NCBI GenBank assembly: GCA_014621425.1
Contig: JAANBB010000090.1
Location: 1-64,000, forward strand
Direction: 5' to 3'
DNA from: Cylindrodendrum hubeiense
Lineage: Eukaryota; Ascomycota; Sordariomycetes; Hypocreales; Nectriaceae
Length of the DNA: 64,000 bases
Both the position numbers and the translations under genes were made by a program. Positions 47,501 through 58,390 of this stretch are shown here, piece by piece (position 1 is the first letter of the stretch; every line of letters starts with the position of its first letter). Below the pieces are notes generated by a model. That model was given only the letters and a program-made list of their open reading frames with translations. It did not search any database and was not told the origin of the DNA.

Positions 47501-50295
47501 ATTTGACAGCTGAAGCCCCTCATATCTTACCCCATATCTCTGTGCAAGAGAGCCCGGGGAGAGATTTATTTACAGAAGAACCTCCCGGGATATCTGACGA
47601 GCTTCGCAATTCTTCCGAGGACGAGCAGGTCAACGAGGACGAACTATACCCTGAATTGCCGCGATATGAGGGGTTCATCTGCGAGTCTGACGCCTACCGC
47701 TGGCTTCTTAACAAGCTCCACCAAACTATTCGACTGACCATCGAAGATGCTGATGCGATGATGGAAATTGGTACGATGATTCGGAGCCAACTGCGAACGC
47801 ACAAATCGCTGCGCAATATGAGTAGTCGAAGGCCGGCATCCATGGTTCAAATGACATTCAAGCTGGACTGGAACCCGGTTCGCCTTATACGTAACGTAGG
47901 ATTCGATTTCCCCCCCAGGGAGGCACTGTCCAAAATTCTCTGCCTGACGGGTTCATGGGACGAGACGCAGGCCACAACCATAAGTGACTACATGGATCAG
48001 ACATGGCCTGAATCTGGGAAGGCTCTTGTGGTATTATTACAAGAGCTTTTGTTGGTCCCCGAGGGCAGTGACTGTTCTTGTAAGATTTGGTATAAGAACC
48101 ATCTCATCATGTTACTGACAAACATCTTCAGATCAGCCTCCGAAACGGCGTGGACCTCAACGTACACCTGACACATCGAAAAATGGTCAACTAACGGCAA
48201 TTATTGACACGCCATCATCATGCTCCATTACTGTCACGGGTGGTCACTACCTCGTCTCTGAGATAGGCGAGCAGATCGGGTGGTTGGCATCCGCTGTGCA
48301 GTCTAGTCCAGATATCCAAGGTGCTTCGGCATGTACACCTCGTGTACAGCATATCAAAATGGCTGTTCACGATCAAGAAACCCCAGCAATGACAATTACA
48401 GGTTCCTGCACCCTCATATTTCAATCTGAGATTGTGTCGGCGGATAGCTCAAGTCCGGGGTTCTGCTGGGACCGTCTCTTCTGCAATCCAGTCTTGGTGT
48501 GCGGCTACCCTATCCTTCGAAGACCAAAACCTGGAACAGGCCTCGAAATGCCGCTAAGCAGTTTGGCCCTGATAACTGGATCCGAACAGGTGGTAAAATG
48601 GGGCGAAGATATATTGATGAAAGGTTTCAACATGCTCATGATCGCGACACTCGCGATGGCTGACATAATTGTATGGCATCTGGTGATTAGTCAAAGCTCA
48701 GGCGAACGTGTTTCATACATCGACCCGCGACTCAAGGCAATAGGAAAGGGCGATTCGGAAGGGATTTCACTTCAAAAGCTCAAGACAAAACGTCATATTA
48801 TCGGATGGTGCTCTAACGCCAAGGACTTATGTGGTGAGTCCCAATCTAATATTGGCAAATAATACACAAGTTTGGGCAGCTGATTTCGACACTAGGGGAT
48901 GCAACTGCGAATCGAAACATCAAATCATCGGGATTACGCAAACCACCTGCTTCTATTGCTATTGATAAATTATATCTTGAAGGCGGAGCTGATTTTGTGG
49001 CCGGAATTAACATGAACATCAACGTCAAGCCAAAGCCTTTTTGGCTCCAGCGGGAGAGTGACTACCCCAGCCTGCTCAAATGGGTCAGCACCCAGCCCGT
49101 GGTTTTTTATGATGTTGAAGACCATCGTTCATGGCTCGTTGACGGTGCTTCTGCTCTCTTACATCTCACTCGCATATCACTATACCTCGACGAAAATGAT
49201 CCAGAGTCCGCTTACGACTGGGTGTTTGATGCCACGAAGCTGAAGGACAAATGGGACGGCTGTAACGGACGACAAGCAGCTCTGAAGACCCTAAAGAGGT
49301 GGGATAACCTCAACTTGAATGTTTACGTCCTTGGCAGCCGTCGCGGAGAAGACGGCGTGCCCGTGATGGAATACTCAACCCTTGAGAAACGAGTCAAGAA
49401 GCTATTGCTGTCAATCGAGATGCTTATTGACTGGCAAACTCAGACGGCTTCTCAGGACGGCATACATATTCAACAAACGTTGGACCTCCGCCACAACATT
49501 GTTGGCTTCGATGTGATGGATATCATAACCCCCCTCGGCCCCATTCATCCTCGAATTCGGTATCTGAGTTTCCGGGGTCAAGGGTGGGTAGATTTAATAT
49601 CCTCCATTGGCACCACAACCATATTTGGGCGCGGGTTTGGAGATTTGATTCGCCCCGAGCAGTCTGAATCGGTGTGTGAGAAATGGAAGTCTGTTCCTTC
49701 AGGAGAAGATTACATCGCCACTTCAGTGTCAACGATGCAGATGCTATATGAGCGGCACTTCCTTAGAATGGATCCGGACCTAAGTGGAGGCGATGTGACA
49801 GGCAAGACAGTTTGGGCTTCCCATAATCACCCATTCAAGGCTTGTAAGTGTTTGCAGAATGACGGAGAACGGAACACCGAAAGAAAATCACTAGACAAAG
49901 GCTGCCACAGTCCGGTACAATTCCTTGCAAAAAGATCATGGCGGCATATAGGGCTTCGCAACACAACGCCTATTGACCTGACAACACTGGATGCAAGAGG
50001 CGCAGTAGTGTTTGGAAACCTTCCGCTCTTGGGTTTGAAGGGCGAAGGCAAGGATAAGCCCGGTCAGCGAAGTGACATCACAAAAGTGTCTTCAGCTAGC
50101 ACTGGAAAAATGCTGCAGTCAAGCGTCATCAGTTCAGTCGGGAGCACCTCAATGGTCTCAGGAGACTCTACCAACATCACAATTCCGAGCAGTGGCATGG
50201 GACAGAATGAAGACGACGACAAGTACAAAGGTCCTGAGCAAGTAAAAAAGAAGACGAAGAAGCCATGGAGTTTGAAGATCTGGAAGAAGAAATAG
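44511..50295 (+). CDS. Patatin-like/WD40-repeat protein of NLR-like architecture, no NACHT domain; frame broken in WD40 unit 4
   Basis: Spliced model join(44511..44595, 44715..45141, 45200..47267, 47307..48079, 48132..48833, 48896..50295), about 1817 residues if one extra base near 46416 is discounted. Residues 1-260 form a patatin-like domain: the oxyanion-hole motif DGGGVRGYS starts at Asp-29. The nucleophile motif, usually GTSxGG, reads GTEFGG (Glu-77 in place of Ser), and the usual DGG around the second catalytic residue reads DRT (Asp-232). Activity is therefore doubtful. A linker is followed directly by WD40 repeats from residue 433; no P-loop/NACHT or NB-ARC segment lies between. An acidic linker precedes a C-terminal region of roughly 700 residues (SAYRWLLNKL, WNPVRLIRNVGF, EIGEQIGWLASAVQSSPD, WCSNAKDLCG) of a type attached to diverse N-terminal modules in fungi. 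Intron 1 is GC-AG (CTAG|GCAAGT, ACTAAC branch); intron 3 is only 39 nt. A self/non-self recognition role is inferred. Confidence 0.75.
45984..46790 (+). repeat. WD40 array, 126-nt (42-residue) units
   Basis: Units start at 45984, 46110, 46236, 46362, 46489 and 46615, with a degenerate seventh from 46741. Spacing is exactly 126 nt except unit 4, which is 127 nt. Each encodes L-Q-x-T-L-[EK]-G, a variable patch, SVTFSSD..LLASAS-x-DKTVKIWD. The units are nearly identical apart from the patch after the first Gly/Ala and the single residue after SAS (H, Y, W, ambiguous, N, R). High identity with focal variation is typical of recently shuffled repeats. Confidence 0.95.
46396..46448. other. Eight ambiguous bases and one extra base in WD40 unit 4
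   Basis: N occurs at 46396, 46400, 46422, 46427, 46431, 46443, 46447 and 46448. Against the other units one extra G sits at about 46416 (TTCTCGTAGAG versus TTCTCTAG.G), producing an in-frame TAG. Scattered Ns rather than a run suggest conflicting reads from near-identical units, so the frameshift is probably a consensus error. Confidence 0.85.
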
Positions 50296-50639
50296 TACGG
50301 TTTGTATGCGGGTCTATGGACAAGGAGGGGTACGGCACGACTCAATCGACAGTACTACTCTAGAGCATCCGGACAGCCTGCCTCCGTGTACTACCCGACA
50401 TATCAGCAACAGGCACCCCAGCGGTGGATTGGACAGGTGCCATCTCAGCAGTTTCAACTGCAACAATAATATTTAGTCCAGTTTATGGGCAATATACACC
50501 GGATGCCTCAGACAGTTAGCTCCCAAAGCCCGCAATCTTCCAAAAAGAGCACCTGCAAACTTCCGAATTCGTAAATCATGACGTGCATACTCGACCAGCC
50601 CAGCTCTCTCTTCTTCTCCATCCCCAGCCCTGTCCGGAT
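50296..50639. other. Spacer with a Q-rich open tail downstream of the patatin-WD40 stop
   Basis: From about 50367 to 50470 one plus-strand frame reads a Gln/Pro/Tyr-rich stretch (YYPTYQQQAPQRW, then SQQFQLQQ and a stop), which resembles Q-rich tails of fungal proteins. No convincing splice donor links it to the annotated C-terminus, so it may be an alternative last exon, a decayed tail or chance. The rest is 3' intergenic between convergent genes. Confidence 0.35.
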
Positions 50640-51081
50640 CTACTTCCCCGAACGTATGCTTGTAAGGGTCTTGAACACTGCTCGGGCATTCGTCATGAAC
50701 CCGTCGAAATCACGAACCAGGTCAGGATAGTCTTTAATTTTCTCCAGCACTTGAGATTTCAGCTCCTGGAATCTTTCATGTCGCGATGCACGCTCACTGG
50801 GGGTGTCAGGCTGAGCCAGACCCCAAAGCTTGTTAAGCTGTTCGTAGCACTCGAAGAACTCATCCGAGTCGCATCCTCGTAGTTTTTGCTGTGGACATCA
50901 TATCAGTACAGTGACTGTGGTCTTGTTATTCGCATGCCTTTACCTTAACCGATGCCATGTATCGGAGAACAACGAACATGGAGTCATCTCCGTACCCAGG
51001 CAGGCTGAGCATAGCGCTGTGGAAATCTGTAGCGCGTTTCGATCCGTCACTCTCTCCGCTGCCTTTGCTCGAGCTCGCCAT
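50640..51081 (-). CDS. Small stand-alone PAH-like (Sin3-type amphipathic helix) protein
   Basis: Spliced model complement(join(50640..50888, 50944..51081)), 387 nt, 128 residues, with one 55-nt phase-0 intron (AAG|GTAAAG...CACAG|CAA). After a Ser/Lys-rich start (MASSSKGSGESDG) the protein reads MFVVLRYMASVKQKL, then FFECYEQLNKLW, an insert PDTPSERASRHERFQEL, and VLEKIKDYPDLVRDFDGFM. The pattern of a helix with VK, then YE..L, then V...I.DYPDLV.DF..FM, matches a paired amphipathic helix repeat, the Sin3 domain that binds repressor peptides. Sin3 itself is far larger with several PAHs, so this would be a single-domain homologue. The coding call is supported by reading-frame continuity across the splice. 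The PAH assignment is by eye and moderate. Confidence 0.6.
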
Positions 51082-52123
51082 TATTTTTGACGACCTCTTC
51101 TGTGACAAATGGGGGTTTGCGATCAATAAACAAGATCGGGTTGTGATACCTTGAATGAAGCACGAGGTTGTCTTGAGTAAAGTATGACACTCACGCGATG
51201 ATGAATTGGAGGTCACATGGCAAGATAGTGCTGCGCCATGGTGTCCCCTCTCATAAATTTTTATCAGGCAGAATCTGGAAACTTTTCTTCACTCCCAAAC
51301 CCCCATAACTCTTAGTCCAAGGGCCGTTGCAAGGACGCAATATGTGCCGACCAGGCTCATGGCGAAGAACGCACCCAATAGGTTCAGCCCATGGAGACAA
51401 TTCACACTCATCCCCTACCCGTCCACACCTTACTAGGTCTGGCTGTTCACAGCAGAAATATGGGAATGATGTTTGCCGCGTGTAAGCCACCTGTGCCTTT
51501 TCAGCCCAAACTGCAAGGGTACTGGGATGATTATTGGTCCAAACCCGGCAGTTGGATCAGAAACTACTTGGCGACCTCGTTGGTATTCAAAGTATGACAG
51601 CTCGGTATCACTTACAGACATGGCTCAGATCGGTGCCGACTATTTTAAGCCCAAAACTGCCATGTTTCATGACATAATCGTCATCCAATATGCCAATGTG
51701 GTCTGACTTGGTCTCAAACTGACACTCGCGGCCATTTTCAGATCGTTTTAGCATCTACCAGATATTTGGTCAATCGGAGAATAGAGACTGGATTCCGCGA
51801 GAATACTACCAAGTTCCAAGACAGATAAACACAAGGTGCTAGGCGCTGAGGCCGAGTCCGCATTCAAGCGGAGCGAACCCAAAGAAAGGTATATCGAGGA
51901 GTTGGACACCTCGCCGTTTTTCGTTTCCACTATCAACAGTCACCATGCTCATTTTCAATTTTTTGAGAATTATCCATTTCTTTTTCCCTAGAATATGCGT
52001 CGTCCTTGGTAAACCCATCATAACGCGTGTAACCCTAAACGCCCAATGATCCCAATTCATCTCATTACAAAACCCAACCGGTGTACCATCTCGACTCCCA
52101 TCTTGGTTGATGCAGTCTGGCTT
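51082..52123. other. Intergenic, no gene recognised
   Basis: A 1-kb AT-rich spacer between the promoter side of the PAH-like gene and the 3' end of the Apc6 gene. Only short frames without features are present. No repeat or RNA gene was seen. Confidence 0.55.
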
Positions 52124-54064
52124 TCACTCGTAGTCGCTCATATCCATCATGCTCTCTCCTTTGGCTTCCTCCTCGTCATCATCCCCCAATACGGTCACCC
52201 GTCGCGATCGTCCAATCCTGCCCGTACCCTTCTCCATCATTATCCCTCGTCCGGCCGCTCTCCTCCCATTAACCTTCACTGATGCCTCCATCCTTCGCTG
52301 ACTCAGTTGATGCTCAAACTCAGCCAGATCCTCGGCCTCCGACTCCGCCGCACCGTCAGCCAATGCAGTCTCCTCCAGTGCCTTGTTCAGAAGCTCTGTC
52401 GCGATGCTGTCCTGAGGGTTGATCGCCAATGCCTCATGGAGTACCGTCACCGCCTCCTCGGGCTTGTTTTGCTCCATCAGGATGAGTCCTTTCGCGCTGA
52501 AGATGGCCGCGTCCTTGCCGCCCTGTCGCAACACTTCGTCGAATTGCTCCAGCGCGTGGTTGAATCGTCGTAGTCTCCGATAGGCATGGCCCAGGTTCGT
52601 ACGGGCTGCCAACCATGCTGATGGCTCACTGTCCATCTCGGCGGCGACCTTAAGCGCGCCGGTGAAGTACTGAATGGCCTCTTTAGGTTTGTCCTGATGG
52701 TATTTTACGATTCCCATCTCGTTCAGCAGCAATGGGTCGGTCCTGCACAGGCCATATGCCGTCTTGAGAAACTCCTCCGCCAGGGTCATGTTGTTCAACG
52801 CATGGTTCTGCATTCCCAAGAACACCTGGGGAAGATGGGTCCCCATGAACAGCCTTGCGGCTGTAGAATAAGCTGAAATAGCTTGATCATGCTCGCCCTC
52901 AGCCGCAAAGGTATGCGCGAATCCAATCCACGCCGGCCCAAAGTGGGCATCCATCATGCTCGCTTTGCTGAAATACCGCCTCGCTTCGGCAATTTTATCG
53001 ATGGAAAAGTAGTAAGTCCCCACTGCCAGCCATGAGCACGGCTCCTCGGGGTGACTGTCTGCCAAGTCGTGGGCGACCAAGAAGAGCAAATTCTTCATCC
53101 TGAGCTCAAACAAGCAGGCTAGGTGAACGGGATAGACGCTGAAGTTGTACTTGTCCTCCTGGAGGATCGAATTCGTGATGGCTAAGGCATCTCGGTAGCG
53201 ACATTGCGTATAGAGGAGGTCGGCTCGGGCGAGCTGTAGATCGGGGTTCGATGCGAGATGGTAGTGAGTCGACAACGAATCGTAGGCCGTGGCGAATGCA
53301 GCCGGGTTGCGGTACTTCGACAGTCGGGTGGTGTAAAGCATTTTAGTGAAGTCGGCTGCCTCCTGAGAAGACGAAACGTCTCCCGATACATGGATTGAGT
53401 CGAAATCGAGGCTCTCGAGGAACTGCCATTCTTCGTCAGGCGACAGCAATGAGTTCTTCATGAGCTGCTGGAAGGCCTCGAAGCACTGGACGTCAATCCG
53501 CACAGCGTCCTTGTAACACTCCTTGGCGCGATCAAAGGCATTCTGCTTCGCGTAGCAGATGCCACGCAGAAAGCACATGCCGGCCTCGTAGCGGCGGTTA
53601 GCGGCCTCCTCGTCGGCGGCCTCGTCCCGGCGTCGGCCATGGCGCGGTTGCGTCTTGCGCTTATTGCTGCCGGACCCGTTGGTGATGAGGTGCGTCGGGT
53701 TGCGGTCGCCGAGGACAGCGAGGGCTTCTTCGAATCGCGACTGCTTGATGAGGCAGTGGCCGGCGAGGTAGCGGCACGAGGGGTTGCGGGTGACGAGGTC
53801 TTGGCTGGAGAGGAATGCTTGGGCGCGCGTGTAGTTTCCCGTGGCGAAGTGGACTTGGGCGAGCCAGAATGCGTCGTTATCGTCGTCTGTTGGTTCACCA
53901 TCGTGTTAGAGTCCCGTGCCTTGCCTGGCTACGAGGTGGAATGGGGAGTGGGCTTGGTGCAACTGACTGGTCAGGGCGAGCAGCTTGTCGCCGATGAAGA
54001 TGGCGGACTCGTACTGGGCCTTGTTGAGGGCGTCCTGCCGCCACTCCCTCAGAAACTTCTCCAT
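52124..54064 (-). CDS. CUT9: Anaphase-promoting complex TPR subunit Cut9/Cdc16 (Apc6)
   Basis: Spliced model complement(join(52124..53886, 53968..54064)), 1860 nt, 619 residues. Exon 1 gives MEKFLREWRQDALNKAQYES and ends in LLALT. The 81-nt intron uses a GTCAGT donor, CTAAC branch site and CAG acceptor, and joins to NDDNDAFWLAQVHF, the conserved Cut9 continuation. Tetratricopeptide repeats fill most of the protein (LAGHCLIKQSRFEEAL, SWLAVGTYYFSIDKIAEARRYF, PAWIGFAHTFAAEGEHDQA, LLNEMGIVKYHQDKPKEAIQYF, TNLGHAYRRLRRFNHALEQF, AIFSAKGLILMEQNKPEEA). An acidic, basic-patched tail ends the protein. Cut9/Cdc16 homodimers form part of the TPR arc lamp of APC/C, the ubiquitin ligase that drives anaphase and mitotic exit. 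The length fits the family (yeast Cdc16 is longer). Transcribed divergently from HIS3. Confidence 0.93.
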
Positions 54065-54526
54065 GATTGTTGAGTTCCTCTCCGGGGCGTCGGCCAGCCA
54101 GAGCAATCGAGGAAGAGGAGAGGTTGCGTGGTCGAGTGCTGTGCTAGACAAGAGCTGGGATGGTGTCGCGAGTGGGTATGTACGTTGGAAACCAGCCGCC
54201 GAAAGTCAATAAACTACGGCCCAAAGTTGTTGTCCCGAGCGCGACGTGCTAAAGGTCGATGGGGGGTCGCAGGGGGGGTATGAAGTCACAGCGGGTGTAC
54301 AACGGTAAATAGCGGAGTAGCTTCATCCATCAGCGCAATCGCCCCTCCAGATACAGCGGAAAGTCCTGGAAGAAAAAAAGTTAGTGGGAGTCAGGCCCCT
54401 AGCGTATCAGAAGCCGTCAATTTGGCACAGCCGATCTAGGAGCAGCCATTAGTACAGACAAACTACGACCAAACTACGACTCTTCTCACCCGTTTCCTCT
54501 CTCTCAACCCGCCTCAATCTCTCACA
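54065..54526. promoter_or_regulatory. Divergent promoter between APC6/CUT9 (-) and HIS3 (+)
   Basis: A 462-bp region separates two start codons. It contains a CT-rich stretch just before the HIS3 ATG and GGAGTCA at 54387-54393, one mismatch from the Gcn4/CPC1 core TGAGTCA, 134 bp upstream of HIS3. No perfect Gcn4/CPC1 site was seen here. Confidence 0.5.
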
Positions 54527-55267
54527 ATGGCCACTTCTCACCCTCCCCGCTGGTCGGCCCTCGCCCGCGATACCAATGAAACCAAGATCCAGCTCGCCCT
54601 CAACCTTGACGGTGGCGGCTTTCCCCCGGATACCGATGCCCGCCTCCTAGACGGCCCCGACAGCCACGCCTCCCAGGCCAGCAAGTCGCAGAAGATTGCC
54701 ATCGACACGGGAATTGGCTTCCTCGACCACATGCTTCATGCCCTTGCTAAGCACGCCAACTGGAGTCTGGCTATAAAGTGCCAGGGCGACCTTCACAGTT
54801 AGTCTTAACCCCGCCACTGACAGAAACAAGCATCGCTGACTCCAACTCCAACAGTCGACGACCACCACACCGCTGAAGATGTATGCATTGCTCTCGGCTA
54901 TGCCTTCGCCAAGGCCCTCGGTACCCCCACCGGTCTCGCCCGCTACGGTTTTGCCTATACCCCCCTCGACGAGGCCCTCTCCCGCGCTGTCATCGACCTC
55001 TCCAACCGCCCCTACTGCGTCGTTGACCTGGGTCTCAAGCGTGAGTTCCTCGGCAAGCTGAGCTGCGAGATGATTCCCCACTGCTTCCAGAGCTTCGCCC
55101 AGGGCGCTCGTGTTACCCTCCACGTCCACTGTCTTCACGGTGATAACGACCACCACCGCGCCGAGAGTGCCTTCAAGGCGCTAGCCGTCGCTGTCAAGAT
55201 GGCCTGCTCGCGGGTGGCCGGCAAGGAGGGTGAGGTGCCCAGCACCAAGGGCACTTTGACTGCCTAA
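54527..55267 (+). CDS. HIS3: Imidazoleglycerol-phosphate dehydratase (histidine biosynthesis)
   Basis: Spliced model join(54527..54797, 54855..55267), 684 nt, 227 residues (yeast His3 is 220). It dehydrates imidazole glycerol phosphate to imidazole acetol phosphate, step 6 of histidine synthesis, as a Mn-dependent 24-mer in the cytosol. The metal-binding signatures of both half-domains are present: [15 protein letters not shown] and DDHHTAEDV in the first, IPHCFQSFA and [15 protein letters not shown] in the second. The 57-nt intron (A|GTTAGT...CAACAG|TC) splits the Ile codon just before DDHH; the phase is exact. The N-terminal ATG is the first in frame and gives [12 protein letters not shown]. 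Divergent to APC6, convergent with ARG7. Confidence 0.97.
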
Positions 55268-55524
55268 GTGAGGGCATTGGCGATACGCTTTGGAGTTTAG
55301 GGTTGGGTCAAGTTTTGTATAGATGTTGGTTGGATGTTGGGTTAAATATTAGACACAGGGCCGTGTTTTAGGGGGGTCCAACTCACGATGAACCACGTCA
55401 ACAATATAAATGTTACTTCTGTGAGCAAAAAGTTTGGAGACAATGAAAATGAGACAAATGAACAGTTAATCACCGAGTCTAATCATTATTCAATAATCAT
55501 GCATGCTATTTTTCAAAACACCCT

Positions 55525-56945
55525 CTAGGTTCGGTAGTCTCCGTTGATGGTGACATAGTCGTGGCTGAAGTCACAGGTCCAGTGAGTCGCCTCCTTTTCA
55601 CCAGTGCCCAATCGCACCAGAATCTCCAAGTCCTCCATTTGCAGGATCTCGCTCGCACGCTCCTCGTTCACCTGCTCCGGCTCGCCATTAACCAGGAGCT
55701 TCAGCTCAGCTGAGCCGTCAGCAGGGATAAAGGAGACGCTGGTTTGCTCGGGGGAAATCTCCGGGACATCGTTGATGGCCTGGCCAGGGGGAGAGATCAG
55801 GGCATAGCCAGCAGCACACAGAATACGGCCCCAGTTGGCGTCCTTGCCGTACAGAGCAGTCTTGACGAGGGGTGAGACGGCAATGGTTCGGGCGACCTGG
55901 CGGGCAGATTCCTCACTGGCGCTGTCGACGACACGGATAGTCACAAACTTGGTGGCGCCCTCGCCATCACGGACAACGTACTTGGCCAGGTCAGCTGAGA
56001 ACTCAGTGAGGAGGTTCTGGAAGGCCTCGAAGTCGGCGGACTTCTCAGATGTGACCTCCTTGCCACCAGCAGCACCGTTGGCGAGGAGAGCAACAGTGTC
56101 GTTGGTGGAGGTGTCGCCATCAATGGTGATGGAGTTGAATGAGCGATCAACGGCGTGTCGAAGGACCTGGGGCATGACACCAGGAGCAATAGGGGCATCC
56201 GTGGCCAGGATGGTGAGCAAGGTGGCCATGTTGGGCGCAATCATGCCCGCGCCCTTGGTCATACCAGCGATGCGGTACTCAACGCCGGGCGATGAGGGCA
56301 GCTCAAAGGACCTGGACATGAGCTTGGGGAAAGTGTCGGTGGTGCAGATAGCCTTGGCGCAGTTGAGCCAGTGCTTGTGCGAGTCGCCAGCCTGATGCCA
56401 GGCCACGGGAATGTGGTCGACAATCTTCTGGATTGGCAGCCTGTAACAGCGTCAGTTAGAGCCATTGGATGATCAACATGTCTCAATTGGGCAACGAACC
56501 TCTGACCAATGACACCGGTGCTCATGACGATAGTCGAGTCCGGGGCGCCGACCCTCTGGTCGGTGGTGTGGGCCATGTTGGTGGCATCCTCAAGACCTCC
56601 GGTGCCGGTGACAGCGTTTGCATTGCCCGAGTTGATGATGACGCTTCGCAGGCCGGCATTGGCCTTTTGCTGGAGGAGCTTGCGGCTGAAGGTGACGGGG
56701 GCTGCCTGGAACTTGTTCTTGGTGAAGACACCGGCGGCGGCGCAGGGGCGGTCGGATGAGACCAGGGCCAGGTCGGGCTTGCTGGTGTTGCCCGGCTTGA
56801 CGCCGACGAAGATTCCTGAGGCGACGAAGCCCTGGGGATACTTGCCCGACGTGGGCACGTACTTGACCTTCTTGGCGGGGATGGCGACGCCGCCGAGGGT
56901 CGTGGCCGACGAGTAGGCTCGCGAAAACTTCAAGGCTGAAATCAT
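55525..56945 (-). CDS. ARG7: Ornithine acetyltransferase / N-acetylglutamate synthase (ArgJ/Arg7), mitochondrial
   Basis: Spliced model complement(join(55525..56440, 56500..56945)), 1362 nt, 453 residues. The enzyme transfers acetyl from N-acetylornithine to glutamate, closing the acetyl cycle of arginine synthesis in mitochondria. The N-terminus [13 protein letters not shown] looks like a mitochondrial presequence. Family landmarks: [44 protein letters not shown], and the autoproteolysis motif [13 protein letters not shown], where Thr-222 becomes the N-terminal nucleophile of the beta chain. DGDTSTND and GKDANWGRI follow, and the enzyme ends [20 protein letters not shown], as is usual. The 59-nt intron splits the Arg of VIGQR (AG|G) with a CTAAC branch site. 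A perfect TGACTCA lies 160 bp upstream. Confidence 0.97.
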
Positions 56946-57104
56946 TCTGAAGGTATTTTTTGGCGTCGCAGACGCAGCTCCCAAGGGCGAAGTTTTTCGG
57001 TCTCAGCCAGTTCAACGTGGGTGAGTGAGTATCTCAGTGACGGCGCAGTGAGCGATAGCGGTGTCGCTCACTGCCGGGGGCGGCATTTGCTGGGGTGTGG
57101 CTGG

Positions 57105-57111
57105 TGACTCA
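57105..57111. promoter_or_regulatory. Gcn4/CPC1 site TGACTCA upstream of ARG7
   Basis: Perfect match to the general amino-acid control element, 160 bp upstream of the ARG7 ATG on the divergent side. Gcn4/CPC1 sites at this distance activate arginine genes in fungi. The 7-mer also occurs by chance elsewhere in the window, so position is the main support. Confidence 0.5.
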
Positions 57112-57599
57112 ACTCAACGCACCTCAGCAAAAGGAAGCTACATGCAATTGCCGCAGACATTTTCGCGGAGATGGAGTCATACAGATTACCCAGGTACCTG
57201 CCTAGGATCAAGGTTCCGTTGGAAATTGTTGCGGTACTGAGTCGCCTAAGGTTGCAATCAAGGTATCTCCAATTCCGTCCCAACTTCAAATCATGCTGTG
57301 CGATGCATCTAATTCACTGCCGACTTGCATGCTTTCACATGTTCGTGTGCCTCACAAGGGTGGAACCCCGCCACATCTCCAGTGAGTGTGCGAACCTACG
57401 ACCAGGGTTCAGTGAATTGCTGTGAACGCGGCAGCAATTTGCAGCCACAACTACCTGGGGGGCTCCTGCCTGCTGGGCCTGCTGGTGCCTGGGGACGGCT
57501 GACCCTGACTGCCTGAACAGCCCAATCAACTGACACCATCCGGGTGTTGCTGCCTTAGTCATCGACAGTCTGGCCCGTGCTCGAGTGATCCGCCAAAGC

Positions 57600-57607
57600 T
57601 ATAAAAG
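57600..57607 (+). promoter_or_regulatory. TATA box followed by CT-rich tract
   Basis: TATAAAAG on the plus strand is followed by a strongly pyrimidine-rich stretch (57612-57655), the usual layout around fungal transcription starts. It lies 1.15 kb upstream of the GCD2 ATG, so it would drive either a long leader or a separate transcript. Confidence 0.45.
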
Positions 57608-57925
57608 CTCGCTCTTCCTCCCGCCTTTCAGTCTTCTTTTTTTCCTTTCTTCCTTATCCAAGTGCAAGGGCGTTTTCCTTCTCCGTGAAGCGATAAGCTG
57701 AGAGAGGAATTTTGCTAGTTGAAAACTATACACTGACCGCTCTTCATCGGGTTCGCCTGGTGAGGGAATTTTTGTAATCCTCATTCCTTTGGAATCACCT
57801 TTCTTTCATTGCGGTTGGTCCCTGGTGGACCGACGTGAAGAAGGAGTCGACGATTTATTTTGAAGCATTCACAGCTGGTATTGAGGTCATGCCAAGGTCA
57901 CTATCTTCCCTCGCCTCCTGTTGAT

Positions 57926-58189
57926 ATGCCCTGTACGCCACAGCAAGGGAGGTCACGAAGCTTCAATGAGGGCGATCTCCTTGATACGCATCTTCTACTG
58001 GGCCTCCAGACCTCGATTCCCGCATCACGAAGCGCATCAAGTGGTGGAGATGGACCCCAGCCCAACTCTAAAGTCGTGGTCTCGTCGATGCAGATTATCT
58101 CCATCGAGAATCAAGGATCACCCGCACTGTTCAAGCGTATGGGAATTACCTGTGTACACTCCGTACTGTCGACAGCTCGCAAAACATAA
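57926..58189 (+). CDS. Candidate short ORF, unassigned
   Basis: An 87-codon ATG frame (MPCTPQQGRSRSFNEGDLL ... TARKT) lies 320 bp downstream of a TATA box and CT tract. Composition is compatible with coding, but there is no recognised domain, signal peptide or membrane segment. It could be a small protein gene, an upstream ORF in a long GCD2 leader, or chance. Listed only because of its position relative to the promoter-like signals. Confidence 0.2.
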   Translation: MPCTPQQGRSRSFNEGDLLDTHLLLGLQTSIPASRSASSGGDGPQPNSKVVVSSMQIISIENQGSPALFKRMGITCVHSVLSTARKT

Positions 58190-58390
58190 GCCGCCTGTTG
58201 TCCTCGAGGTCGTGGTGTAGTGAGTTGTTCTGGGCACCACGACTCTGACGAGTTCCACCGCCAGCTCAAGATCCTTACAAATTTAAGACAATCCATCACT
58301 CCGGAATCCCCATACATATCCCTTCCCAGCTGTCAGAGGACGTGTAGTTCGACTGCCTCTCCGTTGAAGCTGAGGCTCTGCTGCCCTCTC

